NCBI RefSeq assembly: GCF_004000235.1
Contig: NZ_RCIO01000001.1
Coordinates: 1,360,837-1,424,836 of the forward strand
Source: Mesorhizobium sp. Z1-4
Lineage (GTDB): Bacteria; Pseudomonadota; Alphaproteobacteria; Rhizobiales; Rhizobiaceae
Direction of reading: 5' to 3'
Length of the DNA stretch: 64,000 bases
The position numbers and the translations under genes are program-made. Of this stretch, positions 31,620-43,450 are shown piece by piece. Position 1 is the first letter of the stretch, and every line of letters starts with the position of its first letter. The notes beneath the pieces were generated by a model. It did no database searches, was not told where the DNA came from, and was given only the letters and a program-made list of their open reading frames with translations.

Positions 31620-32948
31620 TTACTCCTGGAGCTGTGCCTGGTCCGGATTTGGCGGGAAGGCAGGGTCTGTCTTGACGCCACGAATGAGGTCGAGCGCATG
31701 ACCGAGCTGGACATCATCTTCCGGATCCGGCGGCACATAGGCCGACGAGCCGGAACCCTCGTCATCTTCCTCGACGCCCTGGATGTGGCCCCGCAGTTCC
31801 GATTCGCCGCGGGTGACGTCGCGTCCCAGCAGTTCGTCCGGCAGCGGCTGTTCAATCCGGATGTCCGGCGTGATGCCCGTGCCCTGAATGGATTTGCCCG
31901 ACGGCGTGTAATAAAGCGCCGTGGTCAGTCGCAGGGCTCCGTTTTCGGCCAGCGGGATGATTGTCTGAACCGACCCCTTGCCGAAGGACTTGGTGCCCAA
32001 GACAGCCGCACGCTTGTGGTCCTGCAGTGCGCCGGCAACGATCTCCGAGGCGCTCGCCGAGCCGCCATTGATCATCACGATGACCGGCTTCCCGCCCGTA
32101 GCGTCCCCGGCGCGTGAATCGAAGCGCGTCACATCCTTGCGGTCGCGGCCGCGGGTGGAGACGATCTCGCCGCGTTCCAGGAAGGTGTCGGTTACACCCA
32201 CGGCCTGATCGAGCAGACCGCCTGGATTGAGCCGCAGATCGAGAACGAAACCCTTGATCTTGTCGGCGCCGCCGGCCTCTTCCTCGATCTTGCGGATCGC
32301 GTCGCGCAGATCGTCGGAGGCACGTTCGGTGAAGGAGTTGATTTTCAGATAACCGACATCCTCCTCGACGCGATACCGTACGGCCTTCACCTTGATCACA
32401 TCGCGCACGATGGTGAGCTTGATCGGCTTGTCGGCGCCTTCGCGCAGAATGGTCAGTTCGATCGGCGAGTTCACTTCGCCGCGCATCTTGTCGACAGCGT
32501 CGGAAAGCGTCAGGCCGCGTACGTCCTCGCCGTCGATCTCGGCGATGTAATCGCCGGCCAGTACACCGGCGCGGGCCGCGGGCGTGCCCTCCATCGGCGC
32601 GATCACCTTGACCAGCTCGTTTTCCATCGTGACCTCGATACCGAGGCCGCCGAACTCGCCGCGCGTCTGCACGCGCATGTCCTGGGCTGCTTCCGGATTG
32701 AGATAAGAGGAGTGCGGATCAAGCGAGGTGAGCATGCCGTTGATCGCGTTTTCAACCAGCGATTTCTCGTCCGGCGGGGTCACATACTGGGCCCGTACAC
32801 GTTCGAACACATCGCCGAAAATCGCCAGATTCCGATAAGTGTCGGAGGCCGCGGCATTGGCGGTGGAACCGGGTGTGCCGTAGACCAGGCTCATGGCCGA
32901 TGCGCCCATGAGGGCGCCGGCGAGCAGAAGCGACATCCTACGAATCAT
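31620..32948 (-). CDS. ctpA: Carboxyl-terminal processing protease CtpA (S41 family)
   Basis: A 442-residue periplasmic serine protease. A signal peptide (residues 1-33) precedes the N-terminal helical region, a PDZ domain (GGLGIEVTMENELVKVIAP...GDYIAEIDGEDV, about residues 85-165) and the S41 catalytic domain, with the nucleophile in NGGSASASEIVAGAL and the catalytic lysine in GTKSFGKGSVQ. It likely trims peptidoglycan hydrolases or their activators. ATG at 32948 follows AAGGACTGG and overlaps the envC 3' end by 11 nt, linking the two by translational coupling. Confidence 0.95.
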   Translation of the reverse strand: MIRRMSLLLAGALMGASAMSLVYGTPGSTANAAASDTYRNLAIFGDVFERVRAQYVTPPDEKSLVENAINGMLTSLDPHSSYLNPEAAQDMRVQTRGEFGGLGIEVTMENELVKVIAPMEGTPAARAGVLAGDYIAEIDGEDVRGLTLSDAVDKMRGEVNSPIELTILREGADKPIKLTIVRDVIKVKAVRYRVEEDVGYLKINSFTERASDDLRDAIRKIEEEAGGADKIKGFVLDLRLNPGGLLDQAVGVTDTFLERGEIVSTRGRDRKDVTRFDSRAGDATGGKPVIVMINGGSASASEIVAGALQDHKRAAVLGTKSFGKGSVQTIIPLAENGALRLTTALYYTPSGKSIQGTGITPDIRIEQPLPDELLGRDVTRGESELRGHIQGVEEDDEGSGSSAYVPPDPEDDVQLGHALDLIRGVKTDPAFPPNPDQAQLQE

Positions 32949-34221
32949 TTCCAGTCCTTCCAGAATAACTCTGCGCCCACCATGGCGCGGGATCGATGGG
33001 TTTTCCGTCCTTGCGAAACTCCACGTAGAGCTCCGGTTCCCTATTTCCATCCGCGAGGGCCACCGCACTCGCCAGTCTGGCCTCCCCCATCGTGCCCACG
33101 GGTTCACCGGCCAGTACCGATTGACCGAGCGAAACGTTGATTCGGTCCATGCCGGCCAGAACGATATGATAGCCATCGCCAGCATTGAGGATCAATAGCT
33201 GCCCGTATGAACGAAAGGGTCCAGCGTAAAGAACCGAGCCGTCAGAGGGTGCAGTCACGATTGCCCCCGATTGTGTTGTAACGATGTCGCCAAAGCTGGT
33301 GCCGCCGGCCCCGTCGTCCTCCCCGAAGCGCAGGTCGATGCGCCCGCTGACCGGCATGGAAACCTGCCCCAGCATCGCCTTGAACGGCACCGGTCCCGCG
33401 AGGCGGTTCTGCTCCGGAACCGGGCGCTCGGAAGGTGCATTCGCCGCCTCGGCTGCGGCGCGCGCAGATACAATTTCGTTCTCGAGCGTTGAGATGAGCT
33501 CCTGCAGACTGCTGGCCTTAGCGGCCAGTTCGCCTGCTCTCTGACGCTCCGCCTCCAATACCTCCTGCGACTGCTCGCGCAGTTTTGCCTTCTCGGCGAT
33601 CAGGGCGGCAAGGCGCTCCTTCTCCGTCACCTGTTCGGCTACTGTCTCCAGAAGCTTGTCGCGTTCCGCCGAAATCGTGGCGACCAGCCTTCTGAGCTCG
33701 GAAAGATCTGCGATCAGAATTTCGGTTTCGGCCCGCATCTCCGGTACCACCGAGCCCAGCAGAATGGCGCTTCTGACGGATGACAGCGCGTCCTCGGGGC
33801 GAACCAGAAGCGCAGGCGGCGGGTTCAAGCCCATGCGTTGCAGCGCACCTAGCACCTCGGCAAGAACGCCGCGGCGTTCCGCAAGCGATGCGCGCAATGC
33901 CTCTTCCTGTCCGCCGAGCGCATATATGCGTTCGCCGATCGCATGCGCTTCGTCGCTCAGCTTGCGCTCGGTCCTTGCCGCCTGGATCAGCAACGCCGTC
34001 AGCGTCTGCTCGTCGCCCTTCAGCGCAGCAACCTCGGCTGCGATCGCAGCCAGCCGCTCCTCCGACAGGCTTATCTGTCTGGCAACTTCGGCATAGGCAT
34101 TGCGGCTTGCCGTTTGCCTGTCGACGATAACGTCGACCGTTTCCGCCCGCGCCGCGGGCGCGGCCAGCATGCAGAAAAGAACAGCAAAGAACCCGGCGAG
34201 TGCCGGACGGAAAACCATCAT
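32938..34221 (-). CDS. envC: Murein hydrolase activator EnvC-like (degenerate LytM/M23)
   Basis: A 427-residue secreted protein. A signal peptide (to about residue 26, ending PAARA) is followed by two long coiled-coil stretches (about residues 30-265) and a C-terminal LytM domain. The zinc ligands of active M23 peptidases are missing: the usual HxxxD reads as DDGAGGTSFGD, HxH reads as YHIVL, and the last His is Tyr in ELYVEFRKDGK. This is the pattern of non-enzymatic activators that recruit amidases at division sites. Start chosen at the ATG pair 34218/34221 to place the signal peptide first. Confidence 0.88.
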   Translation of the reverse strand: MMVFRPALAGFFAVLFCMLAAPAARAETVDVIVDRQTASRNAYAEVARQISLSEERLAAIAAEVAALKGDEQTLTALLIQAARTERKLSDEAHAIGERIYALGGQEEALRASLAERRGVLAEVLGALQRMGLNPPPALLVRPEDALSSVRSAILLGSVVPEMRAETEILIADLSELRRLVATISAERDKLLETVAEQVTEKERLAALIAEKAKLREQSQEVLEAERQRAGELAAKASSLQELISTLENEIVSARAAAEAANAPSERPVPEQNRLAGPVPFKAMLGQVSMPVSGRIDLRFGEDDGAGGTSFGDIVTTQSGAIVTAPSDGSVLYAGPFRSYGQLLILNAGDGYHIVLAGMDRINVSLGQSVLAGEPVGTMGEARLASAVALADGNREPELYVEFRKDGKPIDPAPWWAQSYSGRTGNDS

Positions 34222-34358
34222 CGAAGCCCGAGCGTTTGCGACCGATTCTATGTGCGGCTCCGTTAACGAACGATCAACCTTATGAGCACCGAAGATGGCC
34301 GCATGAAGCCAAGGGATGCGGCTGTCAATTTCACGTGAACTTCCCGGGCGAAGGCCCG

Positions 34359-34841
34359 TCATGCGCGGTGGTAGGGGTGACCTGAAAGGATCGTCACCGC
34401 GCGATAGAGTTGTTCAGCGAGCATGATGCGCACGATCTGATGCGGCCAGGTCATGGCGCCGAAGGCAATTCTGCGCTCGGCTGCATCAAGCAGCGATTGG
34501 TCCAGCCCGTCCGGGCCGCCGATCAGGAAAGCGGCGGCGGAGCGGCCTTCGTCGCGCATGGCCGCAAGCATGCCGGCGAATGATTCGCTGTCCATCGGGC
34601 GGCCGCCCTCGTCAAGAGCTATCAGCGCGGCGCCCTGCGGCAGCTGGGCGGAAAGCTTCTGTGCCTCTTCGCGCTTGCGCTGTGCAGTATTCGCGGCGCG
34701 GCCCTCCGCATGCTCGCTCACACCGCCGAATTCCAGGCCGAGCTGCGGTCCGGTTTTTGCCAATCGGTCGAGATAACGCATCGCAAGCTCCCTTTCGGGG
34801 CCGGCTTTCAGCCGTCTGACAGCGTGTATCTCTATTCGCAT
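34359..34841 (-). CDS. rlmH: 23S rRNA (pseudouridine-1915-N3)-methyltransferase RlmH
   Basis: A 160-residue SPOUT methyltransferase. The trefoil-knot cofactor site is visible as AFLIGGPDGL, and the C-terminal FGAMTWPHQIVRIMLAEQLYRA is diagnostic. It methylates position 1915 of 23S rRNA on 70S ribosomes. It lies 32 nt downstream of rsfS, another ribosome factor, as in most bacteria. Confidence 0.96.
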   Translation of the reverse strand: MRIEIHAVRRLKAGPERELAMRYLDRLAKTGPQLGLEFGGVSEHAEGRAANTAQRKREEAQKLSAQLPQGAALIALDEGGRPMDSESFAGMLAAMRDEGRSAAAFLIGGPDGLDQSLLDAAERRIAFGAMTWPHQIVRIMLAEQLYRAVTILSGHPYHRA

Positions 34842-34873
34842 TCCAGTCCGGTGCGTTACCCGCTGTCAGCGGG

Positions 34874-35251
34874 TCAGTGCACCGTCTCTTCTTCGAGATC
34901 CGGAGCCTGCCACATCTTTTCCAGATTGTAGAACTCCCGGATTTCCGGCCGGAACACGTGGATGATCACATCGCCCGCATCGATAAGAACCCAGTCGGAA
35001 CTGGAAAGCCCTTCAACGCGTGCATTGCCGTATCCACCATCCTTCAGCGCCTTGAGCAGATGCTCGGCCACGGCCGCGACATGGCGATGCGAGCGCCCGG
35101 AGGCGATCACCATGAAATCGGCGAGGCTGGACTTGCCATGGATGTCGATGGGTACGATCTGTTCGGCCTTGGAGTCTTCAAGACTGGCAAGAGCCGTTTT
35201 GAGGGCCGGAGGGGCGGCATCAAATCCGCTCATCTGGACCGGCGAAGGCAT
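34874..35251 (-). CDS. rsfS: Ribosome silencing factor RsfS
   Basis: A 125-residue protein that binds L14 and blocks subunit joining in starvation. Family motifs are DFMVIASGRSHRHVAAVAEHL, SDWVLIDAGDVIIHVF and FYNLEKMW. ATG at 35251 is used; a longer frame upstream lacks resemblance. In most relatives rsfS follows nadD directly; here an MFS gene intervenes and a good promoter precedes rsfS. Confidence 0.94.
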   Translation of the reverse strand: MPSPVQMSGFDAAPPALKTALASLEDSKAEQIVPIDIHGKSSLADFMVIASGRSHRHVAAVAEHLLKALKDGGYGNARVEGLSSSDWVLIDAGDVIIHVFRPEIREFYNLEKMWQAPDLEEETVH

Positions 35252-35342
35252 GGTTTCTGCCTTCTTCCGTATTGCTGTTCTCAGCGTCTTCCCTTTCGTA
35301 CAAGAACAACGGAATCGCGCACGGAATCTGCACGACACCCTG

Positions 35343-35372
35343 AAGATAGGCAGAGTCCTGCAACAGTTTCAA
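35343..35372 (-). promoter_or_regulatory. Predicted sigma-70 promoter for rsfS-rlmH
   Basis: On the minus strand TTGAAA (complement of 35367-35372) and TATCTT (complement of 35343-35348) are separated by 18 nt. It lies in the 167-nt gap between the MFS gene and rsfS, about 90 nt before the rsfS start. It would make the downstream block independent of nadD transcription. Confidence 0.5.
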
Positions 35373-35418
35373 GACATTGCCGGCAGATTGCCGCCATTCA
35401 ACGGTGGTTGAGGGCTGT

Positions 35419-36717
35419 TCAGCGGCTTTCCTGCGGCGCCAATTCGAGCTCCTCATCGGGTGTCACGAGGTCGACAGGCAGCGGCGTCTGCGCCGCCAGA
35501 GGTGCGAAACTGCCGGTCTCGTCGGCCGGCACCTGCTCGCGCTGGCTGATGCGCCAGAGCGCGAATGCCGCAAAGGCAATGGCGATAACCACCGCCACAT
35601 AGATGAAGGCGACGGTTCCGAACACTGCGGTGAGCGCGGTCGCGACGGCCGGGACAATGACGCCCGACAGCGACCAGGCAAACAGCATGGTGCTGGCAAG
35701 CGTGACCATTTCCTCCTTTGAGGCACGGTCGTTGGCATGCGCGTTGGAGAGCGAGTAGATCGATTCCGTGGTTCCGCCCCAGACCAGGTAGATCGGAATG
35801 ATGTAAAGCAGCGCGTAGCCGTCGAATATGCCGGCTGTGATGCCAGCCAGCGCCACCAGGATCGCGGTTGCGACCATGACGATACGCCTGTCGATACGGT
35901 CGGATACCCAGCCCAGGGGAATCTGGAACAGTACCGAACCGAGCGGCATCATCGACATCAACAGTGCCACTTCGACCTGGCTGTAACCGCTCGCCGCAAC
36001 ATGGATGGGCGTGAAACCGGCGACCATCATCGACATGCCGCCGACAGCCAGCATGCCGACCAATCCAACCGGCGAAATGCGCCAGGCGCGCACGATGGCG
36101 ACCGATGCCGATTCAGGCGGCGGGGGCAGCGGCAGGCGCGTCATGCCGACCGGCAGAATTGCGAACGCGGCAAAGGCGATGCCGAGAAGCGGCGCAGTTG
36201 CAGAGGCAAGGTCGATCTGGCCGGTCAGGAACGAGCCGGTGCCGAGGCCGGCAACATAGGCGACGTAGAAGATCGCCATCACGCGACCGCGTATTTCGTT
36301 GTTGACTGCGTCGTTGAGCCAGCTCTGCGCGACGATGAACATGCCGGAGATGGCGAAGCCATATAGGGCGCGCGCGCTGATCCAGCTTGCCGCGTTGACG
36401 CCGCCGCCAATGACGGCATTGGAGAGAATAATCAGCGCCGAGAAGATCATGAATGCCCGCGCATGGCTGACGCGCCGCGTCAGCGCGCCGGTGACCAGGC
36501 AGGCGATGAGCCCGCCCGCGGACAGGGCGGTGAGGATCAAGCCGGCAAGGCTCGGCGCATATCCGGCACCCGCCAGGCTCAGCGGTATGTAGGCAAACAT
36601 CAGGCCGTTGCCGACGGCGGTCAAAAACGTGGAAACGATAATCGACGCGACGGCCACGACCGTGCCCGCTTCAGCGGGCAGGACCGAATCAGAGTTGGGC
36701 GGTGCGGGCGTCGTCAT
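35419..36717 (-). CDS. MFS transporter inserted between nadD and rsfS
   Basis: A 432-residue major facilitator with 12 predicted helices and a short acidic C-terminal tail (EELELAPQESR). The loop between helices 2 and 3 is GALTRRVSHARAF, a weak form of the MFS signature, and the second-half signature is LGWVSDRIDRRIVM. The family looks like YcaD/UMF-type uptake or efflux proteins; no substrate is apparent. It is co-directional with its neighbours, 72 nt after it comes nadD upstream. Relatives usually have nadD-rsfS with no gene between. Confidence 0.8.
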   Translation of the reverse strand: MTTPAPPNSDSVLPAEAGTVVAVASIIVSTFLTAVGNGLMFAYIPLSLAGAGYAPSLAGLILTALSAGGLIACLVTGALTRRVSHARAFMIFSALIILSNAVIGGGVNAASWISARALYGFAISGMFIVAQSWLNDAVNNEIRGRVMAIFYVAYVAGLGTGSFLTGQIDLASATAPLLGIAFAAFAILPVGMTRLPLPPPPESASVAIVRAWRISPVGLVGMLAVGGMSMMVAGFTPIHVAASGYSQVEVALLMSMMPLGSVLFQIPLGWVSDRIDRRIVMVATAILVALAGITAGIFDGYALLYIIPIYLVWGGTTESIYSLSNAHANDRASKEEMVTLASTMLFAWSLSGVIVPAVATALTAVFGTVAFIYVAVVIAIAFAAFALWRISQREQVPADETGSFAPLAAQTPLPVDLVTPDEELELAPQESR

Positions 36718-36789
36718 GCCCGCAATCTGCTCCGCCGCGGCAAATCCGGCCCCTAAAAATGCGACATTCCGCTGCCGCGAAACCGCCAG

Positions 36790-37425
36790 TCAGGGCTGTT
36801 GCGCGCCATTGCGGATAGCGGTTGACGACAGCGAACTGCGGGGTCCGTGAATAAAGGTCCATGCCGGCGCCCGCATGCGGGCGAGCAGCGGCGCATCGGC
36901 CTCGTCGACGCGTGCGTAATCGAACGTCTTGGCCATGACCGACGACAGGAAAGCGAGTGTTGAACCGGGGCGATCGATGACGGCGATCGGAATCGAACGC
37001 GCGATTTCGCGCCACCGCTCCCAACGGTGGAAGTCACGCAGGCCGTCGGCACCCATAATCCAGACGAAATTGACGCCCGGCCGGCGGCTTCGGATCAGGT
37101 CGATCGTATCGGCGGTGAAACGCATCTGATGGCTTGCCTCAAACGCCGTCACCTTGATACGCGGGTCTTCGGCAAGTGCTTCCGAAGCCGCGATGCGCTT
37201 CGCCAACGGTGCGAGTTCGCGGGTATCCTTCAGCGGGTTTCCAGGCGTTACCATCCACCACAGCTGCTGCAGGCCGAGCCGGCGGATCGCGATCTCGCTT
37301 GCCAGCGCGTGCCCTGCGTGCGGTGGATTGAACGAGCCGCCGAACAGGCCGACCGCCATGCCCCTTTCGACGTAAGGGATGCGCAGGTAGCGCGCGGGTG
37401 GAGTATCGGAAGGTGCCACGTTCAT
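36790..37425 (-). CDS. nadD: Nicotinate-nucleotide adenylyltransferase
   Basis: A 211-residue nucleotidyltransferase that makes nicotinate adenine dinucleotide from NaMN and ATP. The ATP-binding GLFGGSFNPPHAGH (first His cluster), WMVTPGNPLK and the SSTAIR signature are intact. ATG at 37425 follows AAGGCG and lies 16 nt after proA. Part of obgE-proB-proA-nadD. Confidence 0.94.
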   Translation of the reverse strand: MNVAPSDTPPARYLRIPYVERGMAVGLFGGSFNPPHAGHALASEIAIRRLGLQQLWWMVTPGNPLKDTRELAPLAKRIAASEALAEDPRIKVTAFEASHQMRFTADTIDLIRSRRPGVNFVWIMGADGLRDFHRWERWREIARSIPIAVIDRPGSTLAFLSSVMAKTFDYARVDEADAPLLARMRAPAWTFIHGPRSSLSSTAIRNGAQQP

Positions 37426-37441
37426 CGCCTTGCCGGCGGGC

Positions 37442-38728
37442 TCAAGGACGTGTCTGACCCGAACCGCGGACGCGGTATTTGAACGATGTGAGCTGCTCGA
37501 CCCCGACCGGACCGCGCGCATGCATGCGGCCGGTGGCGATGCCAATCTCCGCTCCCATGCCGAACTCGCCGCCATCAGCGAATTGCGTTGAGGCGTTGTG
37601 CAGCAAAATGGCGGAATCGACTTCATTGAAGAAACGCTCCACCGCAGCGGCGTCCTCCGCCACGATCGCCTCGGTATGGTGGGACGAATAGGTTTCGATG
37701 TGGTCGATCGCTTCACTGATGCCGTCGACCAGCTTCGCCGAGATAATCTTGTCGAGATATTCGGTCGTCCAGTCGGCTTCGGCGACCGGCTTCGCGCCGG
37801 GAAACAGCGCCCGGATTTCGTCGGTGGCGCGGATTTCGCAGCCGGCCGCGTCGAGTGCTTCCAGAATCGGGACAAGAAGTGTTTCAGCAACCGCGCGGTC
37901 GACGAGCAGGGTTTCGGCGGCACCACAAATGCCGGTGCGCCGCATCTTGGCGTTCATGGTTATTGCCACGGCCATATCCAGCCTGGCCGAACGGTCGATG
38001 TAAACGTGGCAGAGGCCTTCGAGATGCGCAAAGACGGGCACACGCGCCTCTGTCTGCACGCGCTCGACCAGCCCGCGGCCGCCGCGCGGCACAATGACGT
38101 CGATGTTGCCGCCAAGACCTTTCAGCATCTCGCCTACGGCGGCACGGTCGCTGGTCGGTACGATCTGGATCGCATCGGCGGGCAGGTTCGCGGCCTTCAG
38201 CCCTTCCACAAGGCAGGCATGAATTGCTGCGGACGAGTTGGCGGAATCGGAGCCGCCGCGCAGGATTACCGCATTGCCCGCCATCAGGCAGAGCGCGCCG
38301 GCATCCGCCGTCACATTGGGGCGGCTTTCGTAGATGACGCCGATCACGCCGAGCGGCGTACGAACGCGCTCGATGCGGAGGCCGTTGGGCCGGTCCCACT
38401 CGGCGATCACGTCTCCTACCGGGTCTTTCATCGCGGCAATGGCACGAATGCCGTCGGCCATGGCGCGAATGCGGCCCTCATCGAGGGTAAGCCGGTCGAG
38501 GAAAGCCGGCGTCAGTTTTGCTTCCTCGCCATTGGCGACATCGATTGCATTGGCGTTGAGGATAGACTCGCGGTCGCGCCAGATCGCGTCGGCCATCGAA
38601 ATCAGCGCGGCATGTTTGCGTTCTGCATTTGCCATGGCCAGCGGGCGAGCGGCGGCGCGGGCGCGCCGGCCAATCTCGGCCATCAGAGCTTCCAGATCCT
38701 GATGTGCGTCGCCGCGGGTCTGCAACAT
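37442..38728 (-). CDS. proA: Gamma-glutamyl phosphate reductase
   Basis: A 428-residue aldehyde-dehydrogenase-fold enzyme, second step of proline synthesis: NADPH reduction of glutamyl-5-phosphate to the semialdehyde. Visible are [35 protein letters not shown], and the catalytic cysteine in [15 protein letters not shown]. Three bases separate it from proB, so the pair is coupled. Confidence 0.97.
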   Translation of the reverse strand: MLQTRGDAHQDLEALMAEIGRRARAAARPLAMANAERKHAALISMADAIWRDRESILNANAIDVANGEEAKLTPAFLDRLTLDEGRIRAMADGIRAIAAMKDPVGDVIAEWDRPNGLRIERVRTPLGVIGVIYESRPNVTADAGALCLMAGNAVILRGGSDSANSSAAIHACLVEGLKAANLPADAIQIVPTSDRAAVGEMLKGLGGNIDVIVPRGGRGLVERVQTEARVPVFAHLEGLCHVYIDRSARLDMAVAITMNAKMRRTGICGAAETLLVDRAVAETLLVPILEALDAAGCEIRATDEIRALFPGAKPVAEADWTTEYLDKIISAKLVDGISEAIDHIETYSSHHTEAIVAEDAAAVERFFNEVDSAILLHNASTQFADGGEFGMGAEIGIATGRMHARGPVGVEQLTSFKYRVRGSGQTRP

Positions 38729-38731
38729 GAT

Positions 38732-41892
<3,161 letters not shown>

Positions 41893-41894
41893 GA

Positions 41895-42302
41895 TCAGCT
41901 GAAGGTCATTACCGACGACACGATGATCGCGAGCAGCGACAGGGTCGTCACCATGCCGAAGAGCCTCGGATTGATGCGCTCGCGCCCCAGCACCAGTGCG
42001 ATAGCTGTCGCAGCCAGAATGATGCCGACAAAACCTAGTTTGGCCAGAAACCAGGGGCCGAGCGCCGCTGGGTTGCCGCCGTAACGCAACCACAGCATCG
42101 CGAAACCCGACGCGATCATGAACAGCAGTGCGATACGCGAATTGGTCGACAGTCTTGCGCCGATGGACATCAACATTGCCCTTGTTTCGGGTTCCGCTTT
42201 TGCGGCCTGCCTGGCCAGCAAGGGCATTGCCACGCCCGTCGCACCACCGGCGACGAGCGACAAAAGGTGAATAATCAGAAGGATCTTGAAGGCGAGGTCC
42301 AC
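41895..42302 (-). CDS. Four-helix membrane protein, predicted SoxR target
   Basis: A 135-residue protein with four hydrophobic segments (about residues 5-30, 53-74, 82-107, 112-134) and short loops. I do not recognise a characterised family; it faintly recalls CopD/DUF2269-type proteins. It is divergent from soxR, and the SoxR box lies between a -35 TTGACC and a weak -10 TAGCAG on its own strand with the long 19-nt spacer typical of MerR-family activated promoters. A role in handling redox-active compounds is inferred. Confidence 0.6.
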   Translation of the reverse strand: MDLAFKILLIIHLLSLVAGGATGVAMPLLARQAAKAEPETRAMLMSIGARLSTNSRIALLFMIASGFAMLWLRYGGNPAALGPWFLAKLGFVGIILAATAIALVLGRERINPRLFGMVTTLSLLAIIVSSVMTFS

Positions 42303-42335
42303 GTTCGGGGCTCCCGTTTGCGTTGGCGAGCATGC

Positions 42336-42366
42336 CTGCTACAACCTCAACATTGGTTGAGGTCAA
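42336..42366 (-). promoter_or_regulatory. SoxR box in a 19-bp-spacer promoter
   Basis: CCTCAACATTGGTTGAGG (42345-42362) is an inverted repeat with the arms CCTCAA and TTGAGG separated by six bases, the exact layout of known SoxR sites. On the minus strand it sits between TTGACC (complement of 42361-42366) and TAGCAG (complement of 42336-42341) with a 19-nt spacer. The soxR ribosome site AAGGAG at 42365 abuts the box on the other side, so SoxR binding should also affect its own expression. Confidence 0.82.
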
Positions 42367-42377
42367 GGAGTTTTCCG

Positions 42378-42815
42378 TTGATTCGCGAAATGTCGGTCGG
42401 CGAAGTGGCGGCCCGCAGCGGCGCGGCCGTTTCGGCGCTGCATTTTTATGAAACAAAGGGGCTGATCGGGAGCTGGCGGACTGCCGGGAACCAGCGCCGT
42501 TATCCGCCGGGTACGCTCAGGCGCGTCGGCATTATCCAATTCGGTCAGTCGCTCGGCATTCCGCTGGCGGAGATCAAGGAGGCGCTAGATACGCTGCCGA
42601 AGGATCGCGCGCCCCTCAAGCAAGACTGGGAGCGTCTCTCGCAACAATGGGCCGGCAAACTGGACGATCGGATCGCGCGGCTCAAAAAGCTGCGCGCCGC
42701 GCTCACCGATTGCATCGGCTGCGGTTGTCTGTCGACGGAGCTTTGCCCGCTGCGCAACCCCGCCGACAGGCTGGCGCGGAAAGGAAGCGGCCCGCGCCGG
42801 CTGCTTGGCGACTGA
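42378..42815 (+). CDS. soxR: Redox-sensitive transcriptional activator SoxR
   Basis: A 145-residue MerR-family regulator. The winged helix covers residues 4-75 (SVGEVAARSGAAVSALHFYE), a dimer helix follows, and the [2Fe-2S] cluster ligands are Cys112, Cys115, Cys117 and Cys123 in CIGCGCLSTELC, the full SoxR pattern. I chose TTG at 42378 because AAGGAG lies seven bases upstream; ATG at 42390 is an alternative. It should sense redox-cycling drugs. No soxS is present, as usual outside enterics, so it would act directly on the divergent gene. Confidence 0.95.
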   Translation: MIREMSVGEVAARSGAAVSALHFYETKGLIGSWRTAGNQRRYPPGTLRRVGIIQFGQSLGIPLAEIKEALDTLPKDRAPLKQDWERLSQQWAGKLDDRIARLKKLRAALTDCIGCGCLSTELCPLRNPADRLARKGSGPRRLLGD

Positions 42816-42827
42816 GCGCCGGCACGA

Positions 42828-43424
42828 TCACGATTTCGCCGGCGCCCAGGTTCTGAGGCTCACCCAGGTTTTGCGGTCAAGGCTGTAGCGTTCGACCGGC
42901 ACACGGCCGGCTGAGATCGAATCGATCATGCCTTGCCCCACATACTGGAAGCCGCATTTGTGGATCACGCGGCGCGAGGCGCTGTTGACCACGCGGCAGG
43001 AGGCGTGAACGTGCTCGACCTCCGTTGCCCGGAATGCCAGGTCGATCAGCGCGTGCGCGGCCTCGGTGGCATAACCATTGCCCCAATAGGGCTCGCCGAC
43101 CCAATAGCCGAGCTCGAGCCCATGCTGTCTGAAGTCGAGCCCGGCACCGCCAACAAAAGCACCGTTGTCTGCCAGCGCCAGCGCATAGGCGCAACCCGTC
43201 ACGCGCTTCGCCGTGCGCTCGATGAAGTCGTGGGCTTCCGCTTTGCCGTAGGGATGCGGCATGCGCGACAGCATGTCGGCGACGCGGCGGTTGTTGGCGA
43301 GCTGCGCCATTTCGACTGCATCATCGGTATGCGGCGGGCGCATCACCAGCCGCTCGGTAACCAGTACCGGGCAGCGGATACTGTGGCTGCCGTCTTCCGT
43401 TACGTCTTCATCCTCGATCATCAT
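42828..43424 (-). CDS. GNAT N-acetyltransferase (RimJ/RimL-like)
   Basis: A 198-residue acetyltransferase of the RimJ/RimL type. Typical features are TERLVMRPPHTDDAVEMAQ, LGYWVGEPYWGNGYATEA (acetyl-CoA loop) and SRRVIHKCGFQYVGQG. ATG at 43424 follows GGAGG. It is the downstream member of a tandem with the GNAT at 43451-43993, 26 nt apart. The target, perhaps a protein N-terminus or small amine, is unknown. Confidence 0.82.
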   Translation of the reverse strand: MMIEDEDVTEDGSHSIRCPVLVTERLVMRPPHTDDAVEMAQLANNRRVADMLSRMPHPYGKAEAHDFIERTAKRVTGCAYALALADNGAFVGGAGLDFRQHGLELGYWVGEPYWGNGYATEAAHALIDLAFRATEVEHVHASCRVVNSASRRVIHKCGFQYVGQGMIDSISAGRVPVERYSLDRKTWVSLRTWAPAKS

Positions 43425-43450
43425 CCCGTTCCTCCATCTCGCAGCCGGCC

